In this document: in pieces, positions 1 to 7,455 of the stretch
Layout of the letters: every line of letters starts with the position of its first letter
How positions within the stretch are numbered: position 1 is the stretch's first letter
NCBI GenBank assembly: GCA_947302715.1
Contig: CAMYVY010000006.1
Location: 28,236-92,235, forward strand
DNA length: 64,000 nucleotides
Reading direction: 5' to 3'
DNA from: an uncultured Clostridia bacterium
GTDB taxonomy: Bacteria; Bacillota; Clostridia; Peptostreptococcales; Anaerovoracaceae
Notes under the pieces: generated by a model
The model's database searches: none
Seen by the model: the letters and a program-made list of their open reading frames with translations, nothing else
What the model was told of the DNA's origin: nothing
Position numbers and translations under genes: made by a program

Positions 1-745
1 ATTCCGCGATTCTCACTCCGTCTTCATCGGGCTCCGTATGCTTTGCCTCAATATCCATAGCAATTTTCGCGAGATACATATTGGTCCCAATTCCGGCTGT
101 CGCAGTGATTCCTGTTTCCGAAAGAACGTGACGAATCATCTTGATTGTGAGGTCATGCGCCGACATCTTATATAAATCCAAATAGCCCGTAACATCCATA
201 AACACCTCGTCGACGGAATAGATGTGAATATCCTCAGGCGCAACATATTTTAGATAAATATCGTAAATTCTGGTGCTGTAGTCCATGTACAGAGCCATGC
301 GAGGATCCGCAACAATAAAGTCCAGCTCCAATTCCGGGCGCGACACGAGTTCATTATAGTCACTGCTCTTCCCGCTAAATTCAGCCTTCCGGTCCTTTGT
401 CAGTCTTCTGTACGCTGAAAGCCTTTCGGCGTTCACCTCTTTCACTCGCTGCTTCACCTCGAATAGTCTGGGACGTCCGGGAATTCCGAACAACTTAAGC
501 GAAGGTGAAACCGCAAGGCAAATCGTCTTGTCGGTGCGGCTGTTATCCGCAACAACAAGATTGGTGTTTAGAGGATCAAGATTCCTCTCCATGCACTCAA
601 CCGAAGCATAAAACGACTTCAGATCGATTGCAATATACACTTTGTCGCCTTTGCTGAAATCCACTCGTCTGCACCCACCAATCGATTTACCCACAGACCG
701 GCTCCAGGCTCTCGCCTCAAGCATTCTTGTTGTTTTACTTAGCAT
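1..745 (-). CDS. Y-family DNA polymerase (UmuC/DinB type), 5' part; runs off the window
   Basis: This is a translesion DNA polymerase of the IMS/Y family, which copies damaged templates. Reading leftward from ATG at 743-745, the frame stays open to base 1, giving about 248 codons. The first catalytic motif is DLKSFYASVE near residue 42 and the second is YSVDEVFMD near residue 190, supplying the metal-binding Asp and Asp-Glu. About 38 residues precede the first motif, longer than in a minimal DinB, which suits the UmuC/YqjW-like proteins of Firmicutes. The little-finger domain and any clamp-binding peptide are off the window. A ribosome site (AGAAAGAAGG) and a -10 box TATAAT at 780-785 precede the start. 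DinB versus UmuC-like cannot be settled from this part. Confidence 0.88.
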   Translation of the reverse strand, partial: MLSKTTRMLEARAWSRSVGKSIGGCRRVDFSKGDKVYIAIDLKSFYASVECMERNLDPLNTNLVVADNSRTDKTICLAVSPSLKLFGIPGRPRLFEVKQRVKEVNAERLSAYRRLTKDRKAEFSGKSSDYNELVSRPELELDFIVADPRMALYMDYSTRIYDIYLKYVAPEDIHIYSVDEVFMDVTGYLDLYKMSAHDLTIKMIRHVLSETGITATAGIGTNMYLAKIAMDIEAKHTEPDEDGVRIAE

Positions 746-800
746 ACCGGCCTTCTTTCTCCCATCGACCGGCAACCTTATTATACCATAAACAAAAACA

Positions 801-825
801 GGGACGATTCAAAAGAACCGTCCCC
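801..825 (-). terminator. Rho-independent terminator after the DUF937 gene
   Basis: On the minus strand a 10-bp stem with one mismatch (GGGACGGTTC/GAATCGTCCC) around a TTTT loop is followed by TGTTTTTGTTT. It ends the DUF937 transcript just before the polymerase promoter. The same GACGGTTC core recurs in terminators near 6650, 13430 and 63600. Confidence 0.75.
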
Positions 826-866
826 AATCGTTTACCCTATAGATTATAACTTCGCGCTGCAGTTTC

Positions 867-1547
867 TTACTTCATTCCGAGAAGTGCGCCCAGAAGATCT
901 GTTCCGTTGAGCGAACTCTGGCTCTGCTGTGAAGAACCACCCATCAGTCCGCCGAGGAGGCTTCCGAGTCCGGATGAGCTGCTGGAGCTGCTGGAACCAC
1001 CGCCAAGAAGGCTTCCGAGAAGGCTGCTGCTGGACTGCTGCGGCTTGGAGTTTCCACCCATCAGAGCTGCGATATCGGAGAAATCCAATCCATCAGAAAG
1101 ATTGAATCCGCTGCCTGCGCTCTGCTGAGCCTGGCTTGCCTGTGTTGTTGCTGCGGAAAGGCTGCTCATAAGTGCAGGAGCTGCGTTAGCAAGAGCTGCT
1201 GTTACCTGCTGCTGGGACATACCTGTCTGCTGCATAAGGTTATTTACTACACTGGAATAATCCTTGCCAAAGATATGATTCAGGATTGCGGCACCGTCTG
1301 CTGCATCAGCATTTGCAATCTGACTTGCTACGGATGAAGTGCTTGTGTGCTGCTGAAGAGCACCCAGAAGGGAGCTTGTTCCCTGCTGCGAAGCCTTCGC
1401 ATTCTTTGTTAGATAACCGATGATTAGTGGAATAGCGAGCATCAGGAGCTTGCTAATTCCCTTGGAGGAACCGCCCGCCTTCTTTGTGAGCGCCTCAACT
1501 GAAGAATCATTGGTCATTGAACTCATTAACATGCTAAGAAGATCCAT
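867..1547 (-). CDS. DUF937 family protein
   Basis: The 226-residue product belongs to the DUF937 family of unknown function. It has a hydrophobic stretch near residues 32-44 (LLMLAIPLIIGYL), an alanine/glutamine-rich helical middle, and a low-complexity tail of Ser, Gly and Leu (a run of eight Ser, then repeated GSLLGG-like units). I place the start at ATG 1545-1547 because GAAAGGAAG lies 6 bases upstream. An in-frame ATG 27 bases further upstream lacks such a site. The gene is monocistronic, between its own promoter at 1658-1686 and the terminator at 801-825. The function is unknown; the tail suggests aggregation or surface association, but that is only inference. Confidence 0.8.
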   Translation of the reverse strand: MDLLSMLMSSMTNDSSVEALTKKAGGSSKGISKLLMLAIPLIIGYLTKNAKASQQGTSSLLGALQQHTSTSSVASQIANADAADGAAILNHIFGKDYSSVVNNLMQQTGMSQQQVTAALANAAPALMSSLSAATTQASQAQQSAGSGFNLSDGLDFSDIAALMGGNSKPQQSSSSLLGSLLGGGSSSSSSSSGLGSLLGGLMGGSSQQSQSSLNGTDLLGALLGMK

Positions 1548-1579
1548 ACTTTTCTTCCTTTCTAATTCTCGCATTTACT

Positions 1580-1640
1580 TGCATTTGCTTCTCTGCATTT
1601 AGTCACCTTGCATAGCATTTGCTTTGTATTTGCTTTGTAA
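1580..1640. repeat. Degenerate short repeats in the DUF937 leader
   Basis: Variants of GCATTTGCTTT occur about five times in 60 bases, two of them as adjacent 11-bp units at the right end. This is one of several short tandem duplications seen between genes in this window. Confidence 0.5.
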
Positions 1641-1657
1641 AACATCCTACAGCAACG

Positions 1658-1686
1658 ATTATACTATAAATTTTGTAATTTGTAAG
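1658..1686 (-). promoter_or_regulatory. Promoter of the DUF937 gene
   Basis: On the minus strand -35 CTTACA (1681-1686) and -10 TATAAT (1658-1663) are separated by 17 bases and lie about 110 bases upstream of the start codon. Confidence 0.6.
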
Positions 1687-1738
1687 TTTTTTTAATGAAA
1701 TTTCTATCAAAAATATCACTTGGCATTCCAGGTTAAAC

Positions 1739-2266
1739 CTATACTTCAATATCCTCAAATACAATTCTTATGCGATAAAACTGGGTCGCATCCGTTTCAT
1801 AGCAATACCTCTTGCCATCATCAAATGTGTATTCGACATATAGCCCTGGTACCTCTTCATCATATTCAATAGTCATGACTGTCCTCGCAAGGAAGAGTGT
1901 AGTCCCATGTCCAAGGTCTATCACCGCACCTTCTTCCTCGGGAATATCCATCGGCTCACAAACCCTTCCCATTCCTGCGATGCTCAGGGTCGTAAAAATC
2001 TCACTGGCATGAATCTTATCCAAGTGATACTGCTCACCATCATAGATTGCTTCTATAGTATCAAAGCGCTCGCCCTTAATGAACTCATCTCTCAATTCCT
2101 TCATATAATGCCGATAGTCAAGATTTAGCTTTATCGTCCATACAAGAGGAGCAACGGCAATAAGCGCAATTACAAGTGCAACAGCAAGCATGGGAATTAT
2201 GGATAAGTCCCTTTTCCCAACTCTGACTTGGGTTAAATAAGCCACTATTCTACCATTCAACATCAT
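1739..2266 (-). CDS. Small membrane protein, function unknown
   Basis: I do not recognise the family. From ATG 2264-2266 the product has 175 residues: a short N-terminus, one membrane segment (LSIIPMLAVALVIALIAVAP) near residues 22-41, then an acidic, probably extracytoplasmic domain rich in Tyr, Asp and Glu. A GTG at 2243-2245 is an alternative start. The gene overlaps the 3' end of the next gene upstream by 17 bases, so translation is probably coupled. Both proteins have one N-terminal membrane segment and a similar size and charge plan, which suggests a pair acting together. No nearby gene points to a role. Confidence 0.6.
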   Translation of the reverse strand: MMLNGRIVAYLTQVRVGKRDLSIIPMLAVALVIALIAVAPLVWTIKLNLDYRHYMKELRDEFIKGERFDTIEAIYDGEQYHLDKIHASEIFTTLSIAGMGRVCEPMDIPEEEGAVIDLGHGTTLFLARTVMTIEYDEEVPGLYVEYTFDDGKRYCYETDATQFYRIRIVFEDIEV

Positions 2267-2723
2267 ACCAATACCATTTTTCACATATGTTATGTATTGA
2301 AGAAATATACTTTGCTTCGGGATCATCAAAATCGTTGATGTTATCTGGCGAATAATACATATATCGCCACCATCCGCTAGGTGCAATTCCAAACCCAAAT
2401 AGGCTGAACCGTATTATTTTCCTGTTATCTTTATCAACAAAACAGGTCACCTCCCACGGGCCATACTTATCCATTTCTTTGTATGGTATCCATTTACCTT
2501 CCTGGTATTGAAAGCCTTGTCCATTATTCTCTATTCTATAAATATACTCACTAATATAAGCCTCCATATTAGTTGTATTCAGCTTTACGAAGCTTTTTAT
2601 TCCAAACATCGCCACAGATTTCCAGAGAAAAGCAGCAATCAGTAATATAAACACCCCGTAAAGCAAGCGCTTGTTTCGCCGTTTATTATCTCTATATTCT
2701 CTCATATTGTTATCTAATAGCAT
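2250..2723 (-). CDS. Small membrane protein, function unknown
   Basis: The family is not recognised. The 157-residue product has a very basic N-terminus (RDNKRRNKR) followed by one membrane helix near residues 19-37 (LLYGVFILLIAAFLW), so the N-terminus is predicted cytoplasmic. An aromatic-rich extracytoplasmic domain follows, with many Trp and Tyr (GWWRYMYYS, KWYWYDVEW at the C-terminus). It is the first gene of a two-gene unit and overlaps the next gene by 17 bases. The overlap and shared plan suggest a common function. A second ATG at codon 7 is a possible start. Confidence 0.6.
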   Translation of the reverse strand: MLLDNNMREYRDNKRRNKRLLYGVFILLIAAFLWKSVAMFGIKSFVKLNTTNMEAYISEYIYRIENNGQGFQYQEGKWIPYKEMDKYGPWEVTCFVDKDNRKIIRFSLFGFGIAPSGWWRYMYYSPDNINDFDDPEAKYISSIHNICEKWYWYDVEW

Positions 2724-3264
2724 CTGAATTAAACCTCTTGATTATTGCATAGATATACCCGATTTGTTCATTAATTAATTGTAACATATACTATTTTCTG
2801 AAATGCCATTTAAAGCAAATTGTTTTTTATTTTCCGTATTTATTTGCACTTTATACTATATAAACAATATAAATAAAAGAAATCTGACGGAATATCCGAA
2901 AAAAACCGAAAATTTTTTTTCATCTGCTTTTACGAAGCTTTGTTTATGCTCTTAGATTTTATTTCATACGATTTGCTTCCTTAAAGCCATCCCTTGAATA
3001 CGTTATACTTCTTTAGACGTATATATCTATGTTATACTTCCCTAGACGTAGTTTGCAAGTCAAGAAGTTATCCTTGCCTAAAACAAATGGCTTCTTCGTG
3101 ACTTTGATTCGCAAAGAGAGTATAATTCATAAGGAGAAACTGTTTATTGGTGACTATAAATCTCTAATTTATAATTGTTGATTATGATCGTTGACTATAA
3201 TTGTTTACTATTGTCATTGATATACTTTTAATTCAAGCTATTGTTGATTGTATAGGAGACTAGA
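2724..3264. other. 541-bp AT-rich gap
   Basis: I see no gene here. The stretch is very AT-rich, with a run of eight T near 2915-2922, a direct repeat at 3002-3050 described separately, and degenerate repeats of the type TTGTTGATTATGATCGTTGA between about 3150 and 3250. It must hold the promoters of the small membrane pair (leftward) and of the dehydrogenase gene (rightward). Confidence 0.5.
3002..3050. repeat. 20-bp direct repeat upstream of the Ldh-type gene
   Basis: GTTATACTTCTTTAGACGTA at 3002-3021 and a copy with two C-for-T changes at 3031-3050 are spaced 29 bases start to start, close to three helical turns. This spacing suits a repeated protein-binding site, but no regulator is adjacent. 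Confidence 0.55.
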
Positions 3265-4395
3265 ATGGAAAAAGAATTACTAAAAGATGAACAGGGCCGC
3301 CCATATATATCTTGGGATTTAATTGGAAACTTCATGGTTGATGCGTTTAAAGCTGCGGGCGTGCCCGAGGATGACGCCAAAATCTGTGCGGAAGTTTTGA
3401 TGGAGAGTGACAGGCGTGGTATCGAAAGCCACGGTTGCAACAGGTTCAAGCCAATATATATCGACAGAATCAACGCCGGAATTCAGAAGCCGGTTACCGA
3501 ATACGAGGTTATCAAAGAAACCCCGACCACTCTGGTCGTCGATGCGCACGATGGCATGGGCATGGTCGCTTCGCACAAGGCCATGGAGACCATAATCGAG
3601 AAGGCCAAAACCTACGGCATGGGAATGGCGGCAATCAGAAACTCCACGCATTACGGAATTGCAGGTTATTGGGCGACAATGGCTACAGACCAAGGAATGA
3701 TAGGAATAACCGGAACTAATGCCAGACCGTCGATTGCTCCAACCTTTGGTGTCGAGAATATGCTCGGAACCAATCCGTTAACCATCGCTCTCCCCACCGA
3801 TGAGGAGTTCCCATTCTGCATCGACTGCGCGACATCTATTACGCAGCGCGGCAAGATAGAATACTATGCCAGAAGCGGCAAAGACACTCCTGCCGGTATG
3901 GTAATCGGTCATGACGGAAGCGCTATGACCGACAGCGACGAGATTCTTGTTGCTCTGACAAAAGGAACTGCAGCTCTGGCGCCTCTCGGCGGAATCGGCG
4001 AAGAACGCGCCGGCTACAAGGGCTACGGCTACGCAACCGTAGTTGAGATACTATCTGCAGCGCTTCAAGGCGGATCATATCTGAAGGCTCTGTCGGGAAT
4101 GGCAGCAGACGGAAGCAAGCAGCCCTATCACCTCGGACATTTCTTCATGGTGATCGATCCGGAAGCATTCCTGGGACAGGATGAATTCCGCAAGACGTGC
4201 GGAGATATTCTGCGTCATCTTAGAGCTTCCGAAAAGGCGCCCGGCCAGGATCGCATCTATACTGCCGGAGAAAAAGAATACCTCGTATGGCTTGAACGCA
4301 AGGACAAAGGTGTCCCGGTCGGCGAATCCGTACAGAAGGAACTCATCGCAGTTCGCGACGCCTACAATCTACCGTACACATTCCCCTTCGAATAA
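3265..4395 (+). CDS. Ldh family oxidoreductase (malate/L-lactate/ureidoglycolate dehydrogenase type)
   Basis: A 376-residue NAD(P)-dependent dehydrogenase of the Ldh/MDH2 family, which reduces or oxidises 2-oxo/2-hydroxy acids and lacks a Rossmann fold. Family features seen are the N-terminal helical part with ESDRRGIESHGCNRF near residue 48, the segment RNSTHYGIAGYWA near 126 carrying the conserved His, NMLGTNPLTIALPT near 165, and GYKGYGYATVVEILSAALQG near 250. Length is normal. The start is set by AGGAGACTAGAATG. It is monocistronic and precedes the 93-bp repeat array. Substrate choice among malate, lactate, sulfolactate and ureidoglycolate cannot be made from sequence or context. Confidence 0.85.
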   Translation: MEKELLKDEQGRPYISWDLIGNFMVDAFKAAGVPEDDAKICAEVLMESDRRGIESHGCNRFKPIYIDRINAGIQKPVTEYEVIKETPTTLVVDAHDGMGMVASHKAMETIIEKAKTYGMGMAAIRNSTHYGIAGYWATMATDQGMIGITGTNARPSIAPTFGVENMLGTNPLTIALPTDEEFPFCIDCATSITQRGKIEYYARSGKDTPAGMVIGHDGSAMTDSDEILVALTKGTAALAPLGGIGEERAGYKGYGYATVVEILSAALQGGSYLKALSGMAADGSKQPYHLGHFFMVIDPEAFLGQDEFRKTCGDILRHLRASEKAPGQDRIYTAGEKEYLVWLERKDKGVPVGESVQKELIAVRDAYNLPYTFPFE

Positions 4396-4398
4396 ACA

Positions 4399-4727
4399 AT
4401 TTTTCTTGCAATGCGCATGGGAATTCACCAAAAAATCGAGATGGCTACTGCGGCAGACCGAAAACAGACTGTTAGACAGTAGCCATCTTCTATTTTTCTC
4501 GCAATGCGCATGGGAATTCGCCAAAAATTCGAGATGGCTACTGCGGTAGACCGAAAACAGACTGCTAGACAGTAGCCATCTTCTATTTTTCTTGCAATGC
4601 GCATGGGAATTCGCCAAAAATTCGAGATGGCTACTGCGGCAGACCGAAAACAGACTGCTATACAGTAGCCATCTTCTATTTTTCTTGCAATGCGCATGGG
4701 AATTCGCTAAAAATTCGAGATGGCTAG
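4399..4727. repeat. 93-bp tandem hairpin array, about 3.5 copies
   Basis: Units begin at 4399, 4492, 4585 and 4678 (the last partial) and are nearly identical. Each full unit has a perfect 12-bp inverted repeat, AGATGGCTACTG and CAGTAGCCATCT, around a 26-base loop that can pair further (GGCAG/CTGCT). AAAAATTCG lies on the left and TCTATTTTTCT on the right, so each unit resembles a bidirectional terminator. The array fills the junction between the convergent dehydrogenase and pyrD genes. Open frames run through it only because of the repeats. Confidence 0.9.
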
Positions 4728-4746
4728 TGTCCGCCAGCGTTCTGAT

Positions 4747-5673
4747 CTATTTGTGTGCGGCGCCGATGATGTCAGTAATGGCGCTGTAGCCGCGGGACTC
4801 TAAATACGAGTCGATACCCTCGATAACCTCCGGCATGCAATTGGGATTAGCAAAGTTTGCGCTGCCCACCTGAACCATGGTTGCACCCGCCAGGAAATAT
4901 TCAATCGCATCCTGCCAACGCATTACACCACCGCTGGCGATAATGGGAATATCCACTACAGTGCTCGCCTGCCAAACCTGGTACATTGTCTGCGGTTTGA
5001 TTGCGGGGCCGGACATACCTCCGGATGTATTTCCGAGGACCGGCGCCTGCTTCTCTATATCGATCAGCATTCCGCGCCAGGTATTTGCAACGGTTATGGC
5101 ATCAGCTCCGGCATCTTGGCTGGTCTTGGCTGTATCGCGAATGTCCGTAATATTTGGTGCCAGCTTGACAAACATCGGAAGCGTAGTCTTTGCTCGGGCC
5201 TTGCTTACTGTCTCTGTAAGGACCTCCGTATCCAAGGAAAACGCAAGTCCCGTTCCCACGTTGGGGCACGACAGGTTTAATTCCACCGCATCAACGATAC
5301 CGACATCCGGGCTATCATGCAAAATCTCCAGGCACTCCGCATAGTGCTCCACCTGGCTTCCTGCAATGCTTAGGACAACCGACGTCCCAATGTCCGCAAA
5401 CTTCTTTAGTTCGTACTGAACAAAGTTCTCAATGCCGACAGATGGTATTCCAACGGCATTCAGCATGCCTCCCGTAACCTCGACAATTCTCTGCGGCGGA
5501 TTGCCCGGACGACTCAAGCGGTGAACGCTCTTTATCATAATCGCGCCGAGCTCACTCATCGGGAAGCTGTTTACGTTGTAGTCGAAGTAGTCATAAGTAC
5601 CCGAGGCTGGCATTATGGGATTCTTAAATGTATGCCCCGCGACATTTATAGTTAAATCAGTTTTGTATGCCAT
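4747..5673 (-). CDS. pyrD: Dihydroorotate dehydrogenase B, catalytic subunit
   Basis: PyrD oxidises dihydroorotate to orotate, the fourth step of pyrimidine synthesis, using FMN. The 308-residue product has the class 1 TIM-barrel motifs: KNPIMPASGTYDY near residue 17, the NLSCPNVG segment with the catalytic Cys near 134, TVANTWRGMLID near 193, and GGMSGPAIKP then ASGGVMRWQDAIEYFLAGA for FMN binding. It is the 1B type because pyrK, its electron-transfer partner, lies just upstream on the same strand. GGAGAGACC precedes the ATG. No other pyr genes are nearby, so pyrK-pyrD form a split-off pair with a 153-bp spacer between them. Confidence 0.95.
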   Translation of the reverse strand: MAYKTDLTINVAGHTFKNPIMPASGTYDYFDYNVNSFPMSELGAIMIKSVHRLSRPGNPPQRIVEVTGGMLNAVGIPSVGIENFVQYELKKFADIGTSVVLSIAGSQVEHYAECLEILHDSPDVGIVDAVELNLSCPNVGTGLAFSLDTEVLTETVSKARAKTTLPMFVKLAPNITDIRDTAKTSQDAGADAITVANTWRGMLIDIEKQAPVLGNTSGGMSGPAIKPQTMYQVWQASTVVDIPIIASGGVMRWQDAIEYFLAGATMVQVGSANFANPNCMPEVIEGIDSYLESRGYSAITDIIGAAHK

Positions 5674-5826
5674 GGTCTCTCCTATTTATTCGTTTATCAT
5701 GTTATTCATTATATTCGACGTTGCATGTCAATTACATTATGCAGGTTTGAACCAGTCGAGTGGTAGTCTTATGCTATTTCATGCAAGTCGTGTGATTATT
5801 CTATTCAATGCCCCTGATAGATGTCT

Positions 5827-6621
5827 TTAATAAATCGTGTCTACATCAAAGACCGGGCCTTCCTTGCAGACTCGCGGATAATATGTCTCGCCCGTCGCCT
5901 GGTTCTTCGCTGTGCAGACGCAGCCCTTACAGGCTCCGATTCCGCAAGCCATGTGTTGCTCAAGCGATACATATGCCGGGAAGTCATACTCTTGATGGAG
6001 TTTCTGCATGCCCTGGGCCAATCTATTGGAGCCGCAGGAATACGCAGCATCGAATGGTCTGCCGTCAGAGGTTCCTGCCTCGATCAGCGCCTTGCAGTCC
6101 GCACTCATAGCATCCGTGATAACCTCCGTCGGATCTGTAGTCGTGCGGACCGTGGCATCCAGATACTCAAATGCCTCTTTATCAAAGAGGTGCTCCTCCT
6201 GTTTTGCGGAAAGATAGACATAGACCTCTGTTCCCTGCTTCGCATAGTCCTGAGCAAGAAGAAGCAGCGGCGCAATTCCGATTCCTCGACCTATCAAAGC
6301 CACACGCTTTGCTCCTTCTATCAAAGGAAAGTCCGAACCGAGAGGCCCCAGCACCTCGATTTCGTTCCCGGTCAGAAGCTCCGAAAGCATCTTGGTGCCC
6401 TTGCCCTTCACGGTGTATAGAAGAGTCATGGTGCCGCCCTCTCTATCTACGCTATTAACGCTGATTGGGCGCATCAAGAATGGCTCGCTTCCATCCCAGC
6501 ACTTAATCATAACGAATTGCCCGGGCCTGGTTTCAGCGGCCATCTCTCCGACATCGATGGTCATAACGAAAACGCCCGGTGTGATTTCTGTTTGATAGTT
6601 AACTTCGCATTTCTTGTACAT
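5827..6621 (-). CDS. pyrK: Dihydroorotate dehydrogenase B, electron transfer subunit
   Basis: PyrK is an FAD and [2Fe-2S] protein that moves electrons from PyrD to NAD+. In the 264 residues, the FAD domain has the RPISV motif near residue 45, the NAD domain has LIGRGIGIAPLL near 103, and the C-terminus has the [2Fe-2S] ligands CGIGACKGCVC and a later Cys in VCKEGP. I choose ATG 6619-6621, behind AAGGAGTATTT; an in-frame ATG 33 bases upstream lacks a ribosome site and lies in the terminator hairpin of the gene before. It is co-oriented with pyrD, 153 bp apart. Confidence 0.95.
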   Translation of the reverse strand: MYKKCEVNYQTEITPGVFVMTIDVGEMAAETRPGQFVMIKCWDGSEPFLMRPISVNSVDREGGTMTLLYTVKGKGTKMLSELLTGNEIEVLGPLGSDFPLIEGAKRVALIGRGIGIAPLLLLAQDYAKQGTEVYVYLSAKQEEHLFDKEAFEYLDATVRTTTDPTEVITDAMSADCKALIEAGTSDGRPFDAAYSCGSNRLAQGMQKLHQEYDFPAYVSLEQHMACGIGACKGCVCTAKNQATGETYYPRVCKEGPVFDVDTIY

Positions 6622-6643
6622 AAATACTCCTTGATATAAATAA

Positions 6644-6664
6644 GACGGTTCCAAAGGAACCGTC
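6644..6664 (-). terminator. Terminator between the amphipathic repeat gene and pyrK
   Basis: A perfect 9-bp stem GACGGTTCC/GGAACCGTC with a 3-base loop, followed on the minus strand by TTATTTATAT. It belongs to the GACGGTTC terminator family of this window and sits in the pyrK leader. Confidence 0.65.
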
Positions 6665-6677
6665 TCAGAAAATCAAA

Positions 6678-7223
6678 TTATTCAGTTGTCACTTCGTCAG
6701 CCACATCTGAAGCAGTCGCCTCAACTGTTTCAGCCGCGTCAGTTACATCAACTGCATCAACCGCAGCATCCTCTGCCACATCAATCTTGGTCTCTGCTGC
6801 CGCCTTGACTTCATCTATCTTCTCGTCTACCTTGCCCTTGATGTCGCCAACAACACCCTTTAGCTTGTCGTCGATATCTGTCTTCTCCAGAGCCTCGTCG
6901 ACTTTGCTCTTTGCAACATCAGCTGCTTCGCCGACCTTGGACTTTGCTACTTCTGCAGCATCAGAAACCTTGTCCATTATAGAGTCAACAGCGCCCTTTA
7001 CCTTTTCATCAAGATTATTATTCTCGATTACCTCTGAAACCTTAGCCTTTGCCCCCTTGGCTGCATCGATAATCTTATCATCGATATCCGTCTTCTCAAG
7101 AACTTCATCAACCTTTGCCTTTGCGCCCTTGGCTGCATCGATGATCTTGTCGTCAATATCAGTCTTTTCTAAGACTTCGCTGGTTGTGCTTTTGAACTTT
7201 TCGAAAAATTCCTTGAGTCCCAT
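6678..7223 (-). CDS. Amphipathic helical repeat protein, function unknown
   Basis: The 181 residues consist almost wholly of repeated amphipathic helices. The unit LEKTDIDDKIIDAAKGAKAK occurs twice nearly unchanged near residues 19 and 42, then in variants (NNNLDEKVKGAVDSI, EKTDIDDKLKGVVGDI), with shorter 11-residue repeats (DVAKSKVDEAL) between. The last 50 residues are Ala-, Asp-, Val- and Glu-rich. There is no signal peptide or membrane segment, so it is probably cytoplasmic. The pattern recalls LEA-like and apolipophorin-like stress proteins, but this is an analogy. GGAGGGAAGCC precedes the ATG, and a terminator follows at 6644-6664. Confidence 0.7.
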   Translation of the reverse strand: MGLKEFFEKFKSTTSEVLEKTDIDDKIIDAAKGAKAKVDEVLEKTDIDDKIIDAAKGAKAKVSEVIENNNLDEKVKGAVDSIMDKVSDAAEVAKSKVGEAADVAKSKVDEALEKTDIDDKLKGVVGDIKGKVDEKIDEVKAAAETKIDVAEDAAVDAVDVTDAAETVEATASDVADEVTTE

Positions 7224-7334
7224 GGCTTCCCTCCAATTACATACACTTTATTTACCGCAAGTATTATACCACCAAATCCTCCGTATTACAAAGATTTCCG
7301 AATATTAAATTATTATTAATATTTCAACTGGTTA

Positions 7335-7363
7335 TTGAATTTTGATGCACCTGAGAATAGAAT
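7335..7363 (+). promoter_or_regulatory. Candidate promoter of the Dlt-like operon
   Basis: -35 TTGAAT (7335-7340) and -10 TAGAAT (7358-7363) with a 17-base spacer lie about 95 bases before the first gene. The rest of the 230-bp leader is AT-rich without clear structure. Confidence 0.5.
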
Positions 7364-7455
7364 ATTAATGCTACAAAACATAGCGTAAATAATACAATAT
7401 GCTGAACAGATAAAGACACTTGTACCAGACATATATTCATTTACTATAGAAAGAC

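Noticed and set aside
4399..4727. CRISPR array or protein-coding repeats at the 93-bp array
   Set aside because: Units are contiguous with no variable spacers, and the open frames that cross it exist on both strands only because the period of 93 is a multiple of three. They have no ribosome sites.
5674..5826. Separate promoter between pyrK and pyrD
   Set aside because: TTGACA and TATAAT are present on the minus strand but only 12 bases apart, too close for a normal promoter.
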